In this document: positions 53,972 to 63,699 of the stretch, in pieces
How the letters are laid out: every line of letters starts with the position of its first letter
Position numbering within the stretch: the first letter of the stretch is position 1
NCBI RefSeq assembly: GCF_900636545.1
Contig: NZ_LR134290.1
Span: forward strand, 1,984,001-2,048,000
Source of the DNA: Pseudomonas mendocina
Lineage (GTDB): Bacteria; Pseudomonadota; Gammaproteobacteria; Pseudomonadales; Pseudomonadaceae
DNA: 64,000 nucleotides
Direction: 5' to 3'
The notes under the pieces: model-generated
What the model was told of the DNA's origin: nothing
What the model saw: only the letters and a program-made list of their open reading frames with translations
The model's database searches: none
Made by a program: the position numbers and the translations under genes

Positions 53972-54980
53972 TAATCGTACCGCTACCAAGCTGACCAAGG
54001 TCGACAAGGCCGCGATCCTGCTACTTTCGCTGGGCGAGACCGATGCCGCGCAGGTGCTGCGCCATCTCGGGCCCAAGGAAGTGCAGCGCGTTGGTGTCGC
54101 CATGGCCGGGATGCGCAACATCCATCGCGAGCAGGTCGAGCAGGTGATGAGCGAGTTCGTCGAGATCGTCGGCGACCAAACCAGCCTGGGCGTCGGTTCC
54201 GATGGCTACATCCGCAAGATGCTCACCGCAGCACTGGGTGAGGACAAGGCCGGCAACCTTATCGATCGCATTCTCCTGGGCGGCAGTACCAGCGGCCTGG
54301 ATAGCCTGAAGTGGATGGAGCCGCGCGCCGTTGCCGACGTGATTCGCTACGAGCACCCGCAGATCCAGGCCATCGTCGTCGCTTACCTCGACCCCGATCA
54401 GGCCGGTGAGGTGCTCAGCCATTTTGACCACAAGGTGCGTCTGGACATCATTCTGCGCGTGTCTTCGCTCAACACCGTGCAGCCGTCCGCGCTCAAGGAA
54501 CTCAATCAGATTCTCGAGAAGCAGTTCTCCGGCAGCGCCAACACCACACGTGCCACCATGGGCGGCGTCAAGCGTGCGGCGGACATCATGAACTTCCTCG
54601 ACAGTTCGGTGGAAGGTCAGCTGATGGACTCGATCCGCGAGGTGGACGAAGACCTGTCGACGCAGATCGAGGACCTCATGTTCGTCTTCGACAACCTGGC
54701 CGATGTCGACGACCGCGGTATCCAGGCGCTGATGCGCGAAGTCTCGTCCGAAGTGCTGGTGCTGGCGCTCAAGGGCGCCGACGATGCGATCAAGGACAAG
54801 GTGTTCAAGAACATGTCCAAACGCGCTGCCGAGCTGTTGCGCGATGATCTGGAAGCCAAGGGGCCGGTGCGCGTCAGCGACGTCGAAACCGCGCAGAAGG
54901 AAATTCTCACCATTGCCCGCCGCATGGCCGAGGCCGGAGAGATCGTACTTGGCGGCAAGGGTGGCGAGGAGATGGTTTAA
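53964..54980 (+). CDS. fliG: FliG, motor switch protein
   Basis: 338 aa, full length. N-domain TKVDKAAILLLSLGETDAAQVLRHLGPKEVQRVG; middle domain with the EHPQ motif (YEHPQIQAIVVAYLDPDQA); C-domain helix with the charged torque residues (DEDLSTQIEDLMFVFDNLADVDDRGIQALMREVSSEVLVLALKGAD). It transmits torque from the stators. Starts inside the fliF end. Confidence 0.97.
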   Translation: MSDNRTATKLTKVDKAAILLLSLGETDAAQVLRHLGPKEVQRVGVAMAGMRNIHREQVEQVMSEFVEIVGDQTSLGVGSDGYIRKMLTAALGEDKAGNLIDRILLGGSTSGLDSLKWMEPRAVADVIRYEHPQIQAIVVAYLDPDQAGEVLSHFDHKVRLDIILRVSSLNTVQPSALKELNQILEKQFSGSANTTRATMGGVKRAADIMNFLDSSVEGQLMDSIREVDEDLSTQIEDLMFVFDNLADVDDRGIQALMREVSSEVLVLALKGADDAIKDKVFKNMSKRAAELLRDDLEAKGPVRVSDVETAQKEILTIARRMAEAGEIVLGGKGGEEMV

Positions 54981-54983
54981 ACC

Positions 54984-55784
54984 ATGGCAGCCAAGGAGCC
55001 TGAGAGCGAGCTGATTCGTGCCAAGGATCTGGGGGCCGTCGACCGCTGGGCGTTGCCCAGCTTCGACGCGCCGGGTGAAGAATCGGCCGACACAGGCGTC
55101 ACCGCTGACGAACTTGCACCTTCTCCCGTTGAAGCCGAAGCTCAGGATACCGGGCAGGTAGAAGAGGTCGCTATCGAGGATGTCAAACCGCTGACGCTCG
55201 ATGAGCTCGAAGCCATCCGCCAGGATGCCTACAACGAAGGCTTCGCCACCGGCGAGAAGGATGGTTTTCATGCCGGCCAGATCAAGGCCAAGCAGGAAGC
55301 TGATGCCGCCTTGGCGCTGAAGATTGGTAGCCTGGAAAAACTCATGAGCCAACTGCTCGAGCCGATTGCCGAGCAGGACCAGCAGATGGAAGTGGCCATG
55401 GTGCGCCTGGTCAGCCATATGGTGCGCGAAGTGATTCAGCGCGAGCTGAGCACCGACTCCAACCAGATACGCCAGGTTCTGCGCGAGGCACTCAAGCTGT
55501 TGCCGATGGGTGCGGACAACGTACGCATCCAGGTCAATCCGCAGGACTTCGAGACGATCAAGGCGCTGCGCGAGCGCCATGAAGAGAGCTGGCGCATTCT
55601 TGAAGACGACAGCCTGTTGCCTGGCGGTTGCCGCATCGAGTCGGAGCACAGTCAGATCGACGCCAGCGTCGAGACGCGCATGGCGCAGGCCCTCAAGCAA
55701 CTGTTCGAGCAACAGCGCGCGCAGAGCACCCAGCCGCCGGATGCGGATATCAACCTGGATCTGGATAGCGACGATGCGTCTTGA
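54984..55784 (+). CDS. fliH: FliH, export ATPase regulator
   Basis: 266 aa. The acidic N-terminus is followed by the GxxxG-type helix ([24 protein letters not shown]) and a V-ATPase E-subunit-like C-domain ([59 protein letters not shown]). It regulates and localises FliI. Ends 11 nt inside fliI. Confidence 0.93.
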   Translation: MAAKEPESELIRAKDLGAVDRWALPSFDAPGEESADTGVTADELAPSPVEAEAQDTGQVEEVAIEDVKPLTLDELEAIRQDAYNEGFATGEKDGFHAGQIKAKQEADAALALKIGSLEKLMSQLLEPIAEQDQQMEVAMVRLVSHMVREVIQRELSTDSNQIRQVLREALKLLPMGADNVRIQVNPQDFETIKALRERHEESWRILEDDSLLPGGCRIESEHSQIDASVETRMAQALKQLFEQQRAQSTQPPDADINLDLDSDDAS

Positions 55785-57120
55785 CCGCGTGAGCTTCGCC
55801 CGGCGTCTGGAGGGCTACAGCGATGCGATCAGCCTGCCCAGCCAGCCCATACTCGAAGGGCGTCTGCTGCGCATGGTCGGCCTTACCCTGGAGGCCGAAG
55901 GTCTGCGTGCTGCTGTTGGCAGTCGCTGTCTGGTGATCAACGACGACAGCTACCACCCGGTCCAGGTCGAGGCCGAGGTGATGGGGTTTTCCGCGGGCAA
56001 GATCTATCTCATGCCGGTGGGCAGTCTCGCCGGCATTGCACCCGGCGCGCGCGTGGTACCGCTGCCTGATGCCGGTCGTCTGCCCATGGGCATGACCATG
56101 CTTGGCCGTGTGCTCGATGGTGCCGGCCGCGCGCTGGATGGCAAGGGCGGGATGAAAGCCGAGGATTGGGTGCCGATGGATGGCCCGAGCATCAACCCCC
56201 TCAATCGCGATCCCATCAGCCAGCCACTGGACGTCGGCATTCGCTCGATCAACGGTCTGCTCACCGTTGGGCGTGGCCAGCGCCTGGGCCTGTTCGCCGG
56301 TACCGGTGTCGGCAAGTCGGTGTTGCTGGGCATGATGACGCGTTTTACCGAGGCCGAGATCATCGTCGTCGGCCTGATCGGTGAGCGTGGGCGGGAGGTC
56401 AAGGAGTTCATTGACGAGATCCTCGGTGAAGAGGGACTCAAGCGCTCCGTCGTTGTGGCCTCGCCGGCCGACGACGCACCTTTGATGCGACTGCGCGCTG
56501 CGCAGTACTGCACGCGCATCGCCGAATATTTCCGCGACAAGGGCAAGAATGTTCTGTTGCTGATGGATTCGCTGACGCGTTACGCCCAGGCACAGCGTGA
56601 AATCGCCCTGGCCATCGGTGAACCACCAGCCACCAAGGGCTATCCTCCCTCGGTGTTCGCCAAATTGCCCAAGTTGGTCGAACGTGCCGGTAATGCCGAG
56701 GCCGGCGGTGGTTCGATCACCGCGTTCTATACCGTACTGAGCGAGGGCGATGATCAGCAAGACCCCATTGCCGACGCCGCGCGCGGCGTGCTCGATGGCC
56801 ACTTCGTCCTGTCCCGCCGTCTGGCTGAGGAGGGGCACTATCCGGCGGTCGATATCGAGTCCTCGATCAGTCGGGTCATGCCGCAGGTGGTGCCGCCGGA
56901 GCAACTCAAGCAGGCGCAGCGTTTCAAGCAGCTTTGGTCGCGCTACCAGCAGAGTCGCGATCTGATCAGCGTCGGCGCCTATGTTCCAGGCGGCGATGCG
57001 GACACCGACCTGGCCATCGCACGTCAGCCGATCATGGCTCAGTACCTGCGTCAGGGTTTGGACGAAAGCGTCGGCATGCCGCAGAGCCGGGAGCAACTCG
57101 CTGCCGTTCTGGGGCAATGA
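55774..57120 (+). CDS. fliI: FliI, flagellar export ATPase
   Basis: 448 aa from the ATG at 55774, giving the normal family length (P. aeruginosa 451); longer in-frame starts would lie inside fliH. Walker A GTGVGKS in [34 protein letters not shown], the Walker [36 protein letters not shown] segment. Homologous to the F1-beta subunit. It energises flagellar type III export. Confidence 0.96.
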   Translation: MRLDRVSFARRLEGYSDAISLPSQPILEGRLLRMVGLTLEAEGLRAAVGSRCLVINDDSYHPVQVEAEVMGFSAGKIYLMPVGSLAGIAPGARVVPLPDAGRLPMGMTMLGRVLDGAGRALDGKGGMKAEDWVPMDGPSINPLNRDPISQPLDVGIRSINGLLTVGRGQRLGLFAGTGVGKSVLLGMMTRFTEAEIIVVGLIGERGREVKEFIDEILGEEGLKRSVVVASPADDAPLMRLRAAQYCTRIAEYFRDKGKNVLLLMDSLTRYAQAQREIALAIGEPPATKGYPPSVFAKLPKLVERAGNAEAGGGSITAFYTVLSEGDDQQDPIADAARGVLDGHFVLSRRLAEEGHYPAVDIESSISRVMPQVVPPEQLKQAQRFKQLWSRYQQSRDLISVGAYVPGGDADTDLAIARQPIMAQYLRQGLDESVGMPQSREQLAAVLGQ

Positions 57121-57166
57121 TGAGGCTGGTTAGTTATCTTTTCGCGGCAATCGAGGCTGTGACGCA

Positions 57167-57616
57167 ATGAGCCTCAGTCGTGCCAAGCGCCTGCAGCCGG
57201 TTGTCGAGATGGCAGAAAAAGCCGAGCGCGAGGCAGCTCGCCAGCTTGGGCATTGCCAGGGGCTGGTCGGCCAGGCCGAGGCCAAGCTGGGCGAGCTGGA
57301 GCGTTTTCGTGGCGACTACCAACAGCAGTGGATCAGCGAGGGCAGCAAGGGCGTTTCCGGCCAGTGGCTAATGAATTACCAGCGCTTTCTGTCGCAGCTA
57401 GAAACTGCGGTTGGCCAGCAGCAGCAAAGTCTGGAGTGGCACCGCGCCAACCTGGAAAAGGTGCGTGCAGTATGGCAGCAACGCTATGCCCGTCTCGAAG
57501 GGCTGCGCAAGCTGGTGCAGCGTTACATCGACGAAGCCCGTCTGGCTGAAGACAAGCGCGAGCAGAAACTGCTCGATGAGCTGGCGCAGCGGCTGGTCGA
57601 CCGGGGCGAACCCTGA
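57167..57616 (+). CDS. fliJ: FliJ, export apparatus stalk protein
   Basis: 149 aa, an antiparallel coiled coil over most of its length (VVEMAEKAEREAARQLGHCQGLVGQAEAKLGELERFRGDYQQQW). It sits in the FliI hexamer like the ATPase gamma subunit and couples to FlhA. 46 nt after fliI, last gene of the fliE unit. Confidence 0.93.
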   Translation: MSLSRAKRLQPVVEMAEKAEREAARQLGHCQGLVGQAEAKLGELERFRGDYQQQWISEGSKGVSGQWLMNYQRFLSQLETAVGQQQQSLEWHRANLEKVRAVWQQRYARLEGLRKLVQRYIDEARLAEDKREQKLLDELAQRLVDRGEP

Positions 57617-57700
57617 ATAGAAGTTGTTTCGTTGCCTGGCAGATGCTACACCTTCAATCGTGAACGCCCTATCCGGCAAAGTCTCGACAAAGGAGTAGAC

Positions 57701-58006
57701 ATGGCCATCACCTCGCAGCCGTCGGCGGACGGGCAAGAGCTGACCATCGTGATTAGAGGACGCTTCGACTTCGCCTCCCACCAGGAATTTCGTGACGCCT
57801 ACGAGCGCGTCAACGTGACGCCCAAGCGCTATCAGGTCGACCTGCGTGACACCAGTTACCTCGATAGTTCGGCGCTGGGCATGCTGCTGCTTTTGCGTGA
57901 TCACGCAGGCGGCGATTCGGCGCAGATTCGTCTGCTCAACTGCAGCAGTGACGTGCGTAAGATCCTCGCCATTTCCAACTTCGAGCAGCTGTTTCAGATC
58001 AGCTGA
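57701..58006 (+). CDS. hsbA: STAS-domain anti-sigma-factor antagonist, HsbA-like
   Basis: 101 aa from the ATG at 57701 (AAAGGAG 8 nt upstream). A single STAS domain with the phospho-Ser site in SYLDSSALGMLLLLRD (Ser56/57). In P. aeruginosa HsbA is dephosphorylated or phosphorylated by HsbR and in one state binds FlgM, freeing sigma-28; in the other it binds a diguanylate cyclase. The following two genes are the matching HsbR and HptB types. Stop and the next start overlap by 1 nt. Confidence 0.85.
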   Translation: MAITSQPSADGQELTIVIRGRFDFASHQEFRDAYERVNVTPKRYQVDLRDTSYLDSSALGMLLLLRDHAGGDSAQIRLLNCSSDVRKILAISNFEQLFQIS

Positions 58007-59694
58007 TGCCTGATCGTCTCGCGATCCTGATTGCCGAGGACAACGCTGCTGATCGCATGCTGTTGTCCACTATCGTCAGTCGCCAGGGACATCGTGTGCT
58101 CACGGCCAGCAACGGCCTGGAGGCGGTCGCGCTATTCGAGCAGGAGCGCCCGCACCTGGTGCTGATGGATGCGCTGATGCCAGTGATGGATGGCTTCGAA
58201 GCGGCGCGCCGGATCAAGGAGCAGGCCGGCGAAGCGCTGGTGCCGATCATCTTCCTCACCTCGCTGACCGAGGGCGAGGCGCTGGTGCAGTGTCTGGAGG
58301 CTGGTGGCGACGACTTTCTCGCCAAGCCCTATAACCGAGTGATACTCGAAGCCAAGATCGGCGCGATGGATCGACTGCGTCGTCTGCATGACACGGTATT
58401 GCAACAGCGTGACCTGATCGCCCGCCACAATGAGCACCTGCTGCGTGAGCAACGCGTGGCCAAGGCGGTGTTCGACAAGGTGGCGCATTCGGGGTGCCTG
58501 GACGCCCCGAATATCCGCTACATGCAGTCCCCCTATGCGCTGTTCAACGGCGACCTGCTGCTGGCAGCCTACAAGCCCTCTGGCGGCATGCACGTGATGC
58601 TTGGCGACTTCACCGGCCATGGCTTGCCTGCGGCGATTGGCGCCATGCCGCTGGCCGAAGTGTTCTACGGCATGACAGCCAAGGGGCACGCGCTGTCCGA
58701 GATCCTTCGTGAGATCAACGCCAAGCTAAAGCGCATCCTGCCGGTTGGCGTTTTCTGCTGCGCCACCTTGCTCAACATCAGCAGCAAGCGAGGGTTGCTC
58801 GAGGTGTGGAATGGCGGGCTGCCGGATGGTTACCTGCTGCATGCCGATGGCCGCCCACGTCAGCCTCTGGTATCCCGCCATCTGCCGCTGGGGATTCTGG
58901 AGCCTGCAGCGTTCAGTGATCGTTGCGAGGTCTATCCGCTGGCTCCGGGGGATCGCATCTTTCTGCTTAGCGACGGGGTGCTCGAGGCCAGCGACCAGCA
59001 TGGTCAGCTGTTTGGCGAGGAACGTCTGCTCCGGTTGCTGGAGGCCAATCGACAGCCTCAGGCCTTGTTCGAGGAAATCCAGCAGGCACTGGTGGCGTTC
59101 CGTGGTGAGCAACAGGACGATGTCAGCATGGTCCAGGTCGGACTCGCCGAAGACGATGAGCGCCCCCGGCCGCTGGCTTTTGCCGACAGTGGCCAGAGCA
59201 GCGTGATGGACTGGTCGGCCAGTTTCGAGTTTCGTGCGCAGAGCCTGCGTCATTTCAATCCGCTGCCATTCCTGTTGCAGTTGCTGCTGGACGTGCAGGC
59301 GCTGCGTCCGCGTGGCGGTGAGCTGTATACGGTACTAGCCGAGCTTTATTCCAATGCGCTGGAACATGGCGTGATGGGCCTCGATTCCTCGCTCAAGCAG
59401 GATGCCAGTGGTTTTGCCGAGTACTACCGGGAGCGGCGTCTGCGTCTTGCGTCATTGCGTGATGGCTATGTGCGCTTTCACCTGCAGATGCTCCCGGAGG
59501 GAAATGGCGGCCGCCTTATCGTCGGGATAGAGGACAGCGGGCCTGGTTTCGATCCAGCCAGGCTCATGGCGATGCGGGATGATGCGCTCTGCGGGCGCGG
59601 CCTGGCGCTGGTCCGTGAGCTGAGTGACGGCTTTGGCTGCGGCCCCGACGGACGGGGCGTCAGCGTGGAGTTTTGTTGGTCTGCTGAGGCATAA
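58006..59694 (+). CDS. hsbR: Response regulator with PP2C phosphatase and ATPase domains, HsbR-like
   Basis: 562 aa: receiver (~1-120, phospho-Asp55 in LVLMDALMPVMDGFEAA), a linker helix, PP2C/SpoIIE phosphatase (~170-385, GDLLLAAYKPSGGMHVMLGDFTGHGLPAAIGAMPLAEVFY and DRIFLLSDGVLEASD) and a C-terminal GHKL-ATPase-like part (LAELYSNALEHGVMG, VGIEDSGPGFD). HsbR sets the Ser-phosphorylation of HsbA under control of the HptB phosphorelay, linking surface or biofilm signals to motility. Confidence 0.88.
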   Translation: MPDRLAILIAEDNAADRMLLSTIVSRQGHRVLTASNGLEAVALFEQERPHLVLMDALMPVMDGFEAARRIKEQAGEALVPIIFLTSLTEGEALVQCLEAGGDDFLAKPYNRVILEAKIGAMDRLRRLHDTVLQQRDLIARHNEHLLREQRVAKAVFDKVAHSGCLDAPNIRYMQSPYALFNGDLLLAAYKPSGGMHVMLGDFTGHGLPAAIGAMPLAEVFYGMTAKGHALSEILREINAKLKRILPVGVFCCATLLNISSKRGLLEVWNGGLPDGYLLHADGRPRQPLVSRHLPLGILEPAAFSDRCEVYPLAPGDRIFLLSDGVLEASDQHGQLFGEERLLRLLEANRQPQALFEEIQQALVAFRGEQQDDVSMVQVGLAEDDERPRPLAFADSGQSSVMDWSASFEFRAQSLRHFNPLPFLLQLLLDVQALRPRGGELYTVLAELYSNALEHGVMGLDSSLKQDASGFAEYYRERRLRLASLRDGYVRFHLQMLPEGNGGRLIVGIEDSGPGFDPARLMAMRDDALCGRGLALVRELSDGFGCGPDGRGVSVEFCWSAEA

Positions 59695-59724
59695 TCCGGG
59701 CCTTGATGTTCAGGGAGTGACCCG

Positions 59725-60078
59725 GTGTCCGATATCCATCTCGACGATGCCGTTCTGGCGGCGCTGCAGGACGTCATGGAAGACGAGTACCCGATTCTGC
59801 TCGATACCTTCGTTGCCGATTCCGAGGAACGTTTGCGTCTGTTGCATCAGGCGCAGGCCGAGGGCGATGCGCAGGGGCTGCGATTGGCAGCGCATAGCTT
59901 CAAGGGCAGTTGCAGCAACATGGGCGCGGTACTGTTGGCCAGCCTGTGCAAGGAACTCGAGGATGCCGGTCGGCGTGAGGCGCTGGGGCTGGCTCCGGCG
60001 TTGATCGAGCAGATCGAGCGCGAGTTCGCCATCGTACGCATCCTGTTCAAGTCCGAGCGTCAACGCTATCGCGTCTGA
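59725..60078 (+). CDS. hptB: Hpt-domain phosphotransfer protein, HptB-like
   Basis: 117 aa from a GTG start, with GGGAG upstream. A single Hpt domain with the phospho-His57 in AAHSFKGSCSNMGA. HptB receives phosphate from hybrid sensor kinases (PA1611, RetS and others in P. aeruginosa) and passes it to HsbR. It is 30 nt after the HsbR-like gene and just upstream of the fliK promoter. Confidence 0.87.
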   Translation: MSDIHLDDAVLAALQDVMEDEYPILLDTFVADSEERLRLLHQAQAEGDAQGLRLAAHSFKGSCSNMGAVLLASLCKELEDAGRREALGLAPALIEQIEREFAIVRILFKSERQRYRV

Positions 60079-60093
60079 CCGCTTTTCAGAAGT

Positions 60094-60109
60094 TGGCCCG
60101 CCCTTTGCT
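60094..60109 (+). promoter_or_regulatory. Putative sigma-54 promoter of fliK
   Basis: TGGCCC-N5-TTGCT: the GG and GC dinucleotides and spacing are correct, with one change (C for A) in the -24 box. Predicted start near 60120. Confidence 0.7.
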
Positions 60110-60145
60110 CTGATCTCGTCACGACCCATCAGACGGAGAGCGTCC

Positions 60146-61378
60146 ATGTCCGCGTTGCCCGATATTCGCCTGCAGGCTACGCCTGAGGTGAAGAGCAAAG
60201 CGAAGCAGCCGGCCAAAGCGCCGGAGCCCAGCAAAAACGGTGCTTCCAGCTTTGCCGAGGTGTATGCCAAGGAGCGCCAGGCTAAGCCTGGTGAGCGCGC
60301 AGGCAGTGCCGATAAATCCAGCCAGGAGCAGGGTTCTGCGCCTACCGCTGGGGAGCCCGGTACCGCTTCGACTGCCGCCGAGCAGTCTGCGGTTGCCGCC
60401 TCCGGCAATTCCTTGCCGACCCAGGAGGGCACCGAAGAAGAGCTCGATCCGCTCCTGGCGATGGCGTTGGGCGGTATTCAGGCCCAGGTGGCGGAGGCTC
60501 CGGTCGTCGAGGAGTCTTCGGATGTGCCGGCCCTGGTGATTACCGGTGCTACCACTGGTGCCACTGAGCAGGCCGAGCCGGTGCTGGAGGACGACGCACT
60601 CGACTCGCTGGCGTTGCTGAAGCAGCCAGCGGAAGAGGCAGGCAAGGGCCAGGCCCCGCAGGATGCTGCGACCAAAAGTACCAAGGTCGCCACCAGTACC
60701 GATTTCGCCGCCGCCATGGCAGCGATGGGCAAGGGCGAGGAGTCCCTCGAAAGCAGCGAAGAGTCGACGCTCGACCTGCCACTGGAAAACCTGGCCAAGG
60801 ATGCTCTGGAGAGCCTCAAGGACAGTGTTCAACCCAATCGGCCGGATCAATTTGTCAGCAAGCTCAGCGCGCTGACCCAGGCACTCAATCATCAGGCCGG
60901 TGCCGCTCAACGCCCGCCATTGGTACCGGGACAACCGGTAACGATGCAGCAGGGCGGCTGGAGCGAGGCGGTGGTCGACCGCGTCATGTGGCTGTCCAGT
61001 CAGAACCTCAAGTCGGCGGAAATTCAGCTCGATCCGGCTGAGCTGGGGCGCCTCGAGGTGCGTGTGAACCTGTCTCAGGATCAGGCCCAGGTGACTTTCG
61101 CCAGCCCCAACGCGGGCGTGCGTGAGGCGCTGGAGGGGCAGATGCACCGGCTTCGTGAACTGTTTGCCCAGCAAGGCATGAACCTGGCCGATGCCAACGT
61201 TTCCGATCAGTCCCTCAGCCGCGGTTGGCAGGGGCAGGGGCAAGGCGAGGGTAGTCGCGGCGGTTCAGGTTCGCGTGATGGCCTGCTCGCAGGGGAGGAG
61301 CTGCAACCAGGCGTTCATCAGGAGGTGCGTAGCGAGCGCTTGACTTCCGGTCGTGGACTGGTCGACTACTACGCCTGA
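60146..61378 (+). CDS. fliK: FliK, hook-length control protein
   Basis: 410 aa. The long, low-complexity N-terminal two-thirds is rich in Ala, Glu and Ser; it is the molecular ruler. The conserved Flg_hook C-domain (~270-370) is SSQNLKSAEIQLDPAELGRLEVRVNLSQDQAQVTFASPNAGVREALE. It measures the hook and then switches FlhB export specificity. GGAGAG precedes the ATG. Confidence 0.93.
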   Translation: MSALPDIRLQATPEVKSKAKQPAKAPEPSKNGASSFAEVYAKERQAKPGERAGSADKSSQEQGSAPTAGEPGTASTAAEQSAVAASGNSLPTQEGTEEELDPLLAMALGGIQAQVAEAPVVEESSDVPALVITGATTGATEQAEPVLEDDALDSLALLKQPAEEAGKGQAPQDAATKSTKVATSTDFAAAMAAMGKGEESLESSEESTLDLPLENLAKDALESLKDSVQPNRPDQFVSKLSALTQALNHQAGAAQRPPLVPGQPVTMQQGGWSEAVVDRVMWLSSQNLKSAEIQLDPAELGRLEVRVNLSQDQAQVTFASPNAGVREALEGQMHRLRELFAQQGMNLADANVSDQSLSRGWQGQGQGEGSRGGSGSRDGLLAGEELQPGVHQEVRSERLTSGRGLVDYYA

Positions 61379-61477
61379 AAGATGCCTTGCCGAGTTTACC
61401 TGGAGGTGCGCTGAAGTAACGGACAGCGTTGCATCGTACTAGGTAATGCCCGGTGATCGGTATTCCTCCGCTAGACT

Positions 61478-61522
61478 TGCATTCGCCCGAGTTGCCGAAA
61501 GGTGCTCGGGCGAATGCATTTT
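61478..61522 (+). terminator. Intrinsic terminator after fliK
   Basis: TGCATTCGCCCGAG and CTCGGGCGAATGCA form a perfect 14-bp stem around a 13-nt loop, followed by TTTT. Strong. Confidence 0.88.
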
Positions 61523-61588
61523 GGGTGACAGCAAGCAGCTGGCGCTGTTAAATCCGCAGCCCAGAGTTAGACAAGCTTGCTCATATGC

Positions 61589-61604
61589 TGGCATAACACT
61601 TGCT
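61589..61604 (+). promoter_or_regulatory. Sigma-54 promoter of fliLMNO
   Basis: TGGCAT-N5-TTGCT, one mismatch to consensus, correct spacing. Predicted start near 61615, about 39 nt before fliL. Confidence 0.85.
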
Positions 61605-61653
61605 CTTAACCCCTTGAATGCGGAAAGAACCTAGGCACTGACGGATTATTGGC

Positions 61654-62172
61654 ATGGCTAAGAAAGAAGCGGCACCGGCTGCCGATGGACAACCCGCCGG
61701 CAAGAGCAAACTCAAACTCATCATGCTGATCGTGGTGGGTCTGCTCCTGGCCGTCGGCCTTTCCATTGGAGGTACCTGGTTCATTCTGAGCAAGGGCGAC
61801 AAGCACGAGGAGGCCAAGCCAGAAGAGGCTGCCGCTGCCGCTCCTGTTCGTCAGCCGGCCATTTACCAGGATTTGATGCCGGCCTTCGTGGTCAACTTCA
61901 ATTACCAGAACCGTACCCGCTACCTGCAGGTGAGCATGGCCCTGATGAGCCGCGATGCCGCGGGGATGGAGAAGCTCAAGGTGCATATGCCGGTGCTGCG
62001 CAATCGTCTGGTGATGTTGCTTTCCGGTCAGGATTTCGCCGCGCTGCAAACGCCGCTGGGCAAGGAGATGCTCCTGCAGCAGGCGCTGGCCAGCGTGCAG
62101 GAACTGGCGCAGAAGGAAACCGGCAGCACTGTGGTCGAGCAGGTGCTGTTCACCAATTTCGTGTTGCAGTAG
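61654..62172 (+). CDS. fliL: FliL, basal body-associated stator protein
   Basis: 172 aa. A short cytoplasmic lysine-rich N-terminus, one transmembrane helix (~22-46, LIMLIVVGLLLAVGLSIGGTWFI) and a periplasmic SPFH-like FliL domain (YQDLMPAFVVNFNYQNRTRYLQVSMALMSRD). It surrounds and stabilises the stators. Opens the fliLMNO operon. Confidence 0.94.
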   Translation: MAKKEAAPAADGQPAGKSKLKLIMLIVVGLLLAVGLSIGGTWFILSKGDKHEEAKPEEAAAAAPVRQPAIYQDLMPAFVVNFNYQNRTRYLQVSMALMSRDAAGMEKLKVHMPVLRNRLVMLLSGQDFAALQTPLGKEMLLQQALASVQELAQKETGSTVVEQVLFTNFVLQ

Positions 62173-62184
62173 CGGGAGCCGAAG

Positions 62185-63156
62185 ATGGCCGTGCAAGACC
62201 TGCTTTCCCAGGACGAGATCGATGCGCTGCTGCATGGTGTCGATGACGGCCTGGTAGAAACCGAGGACGCCGCGGAACCGGGTAGCGTCAAACAATATGA
62301 CCTGACCAGTCAGGATCGTATCGTCCGTGGGCGCATGCCCACCCTGGAGATGATCAACGAGCGTTTCGCTCGTTACACGCGCATCAGCATGTTCAACCTG
62401 CTGCGCCGCTCGGCCGATGTTGCCGTCGGTGGCGTGCAGGTGATGAAATTCGGCGAATACGTGCATTCGTTGTACGTGCCGACCAGCCTCAATCTGGTGA
62501 AGATGAAGCCGTTGCGCGGCACTGGCCTGTTCATCCTTGATGCCAAGCTGGTATTCAAGCTGGTCGACAATTTCTTTGGCGGTGACGGCCGTCACGCCAA
62601 GATCGAGGGCCGCGAGTTCACTCCCACCGAGCTGCGCGTGGTGCGCATGGTGCTCGACCAGGCCTTCGTCGACCTGCGCGAAGCCTGGCACGCGGTGATG
62701 GACATCAACTTCGAGTACGTCAACTCCGAGGTCAACCCGGCGCTGGCCAATATCGTCAGCCCGAGCGAGGTGGTGGTCGTGTCCACCTTCCATATCGAGC
62801 TGGACGGCGGTGGCGGCGACCTGCACATCACCATGCCGTATTCGATGATCGAGCCGATCCGCGAGATGCTCGATGCCGGCTTCCAATCCGATGTCGACGA
62901 TCAGGATGAGCGCTGGATCAAGGCCCTGCGCGAAGACATCCTCGATGTCAGCGTGCCGCTGGCCGCCACGGTGGCGCGCCGTCAGTTGAAACTGCGCGAC
63001 ATCCTGCACATGCAGCCGGGCGACGTGATTCCGGTGGAGCTGCCGGAGAACGTAGTCATGCGAGCCAATGGCGTGCCCACCTTCAAGGTCAAGCTGGGTG
63101 CCCACAAGGGCAACCTGGCCCTGCAGGTGCTGGAACCAATCGAACGTCAGCGCTGA
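62185..63156 (+). CDS. fliM: FliM, motor switch protein
   Basis: 323 aa. The N-terminal CheY-binding motif LLSQDEIDALLHGVDD, the CheC-like middle domain (SRDxxxx-type, RYTRISMFNLLRRSADVAVGGVQVMKFGEYVHSL) and the C-terminal SpoA domain (LDVSVPLAATVARRQLKLRDILHMQPGDVIPVELPENVVMRANGVPTF) are all intact. It is the CheY-P receptor of the C ring. Confidence 0.97.
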   Translation: MAVQDLLSQDEIDALLHGVDDGLVETEDAAEPGSVKQYDLTSQDRIVRGRMPTLEMINERFARYTRISMFNLLRRSADVAVGGVQVMKFGEYVHSLYVPTSLNLVKMKPLRGTGLFILDAKLVFKLVDNFFGGDGRHAKIEGREFTPTELRVVRMVLDQAFVDLREAWHAVMDINFEYVNSEVNPALANIVSPSEVVVVSTFHIELDGGGGDLHITMPYSMIEPIREMLDAGFQSDVDDQDERWIKALREDILDVSVPLAATVARRQLKLRDILHMQPGDVIPVELPENVVMRANGVPTFKVKLGAHKGNLALQVLEPIERQR

Positions 63157-63229
63157 GGCGCTGGAACTAACCCCCTAGGGTCGGCAGACCCGATGCAAAC
63201 GAATAGCTGAAGCCAGGCGAGGAAAGACG

Positions 63230-63697
63230 ATGGCAGACGAAGAAAATACCTCCCCAGAGGAACAGGCGCTGGCCGATGAGTGGGCTGCCGCGCTGGCAGA
63301 AGCCGGTGATGCGGGGCAGGACGATATCGATGCGATGCTGGCCGGGCAGGCCGCTGCACAACCGGCAGCCCCGCGTGCGCCGATGGAGGAGTTCGGTAGC
63401 GCGCCGCCACCCATCAACCTGCCGGCCAACCTGGATGGGCCGAATCTGGACGTGATTCTGGATATTCCGGTGTCCATCTCGATGGAGGTGGGCAATACCG
63501 ACATCACCATCCGTAACCTGCTGCAGCTCAATCAGGGGTCGGTGATCGAGTTGGATCGCCTGGCTGGTGAGCCTCTCGATGTGCTGGTCAACGGTACGCT
63601 GATCGCTCATGGCGAAGTGGTGGTGGTCAACGAGAAGTTCGGCATCCGCCTGACGGACGTGATCAGCCCCAGCGAACGTATCAAGAAGCTGCGCTGA
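63230..63697 (+). CDS. fliN: FliN, motor switch protein
   Basis: 155 aa. Acidic N-terminus, variable linker and C-terminal SpoA domain (LDVILDIPVSISMEVGNTDITIRNLLQLNQGSVIELDRLAGEPLDVLVNGTLIAHGEVVVVNEKFGIRLTDVIS). It forms the C-ring base with FliM and helps dock export substrates. GAGGAAAG upstream. Confidence 0.97.
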   Translation: MADEENTSPEEQALADEWAAALAEAGDAGQDDIDAMLAGQAAAQPAAPRAPMEEFGSAPPPINLPANLDGPNLDVILDIPVSISMEVGNTDITIRNLLQLNQGSVIELDRLAGEPLDVLVNGTLIAHGEVVVVNEKFGIRLTDVISPSERIKKLR

Positions 63698-63699
63698 TC

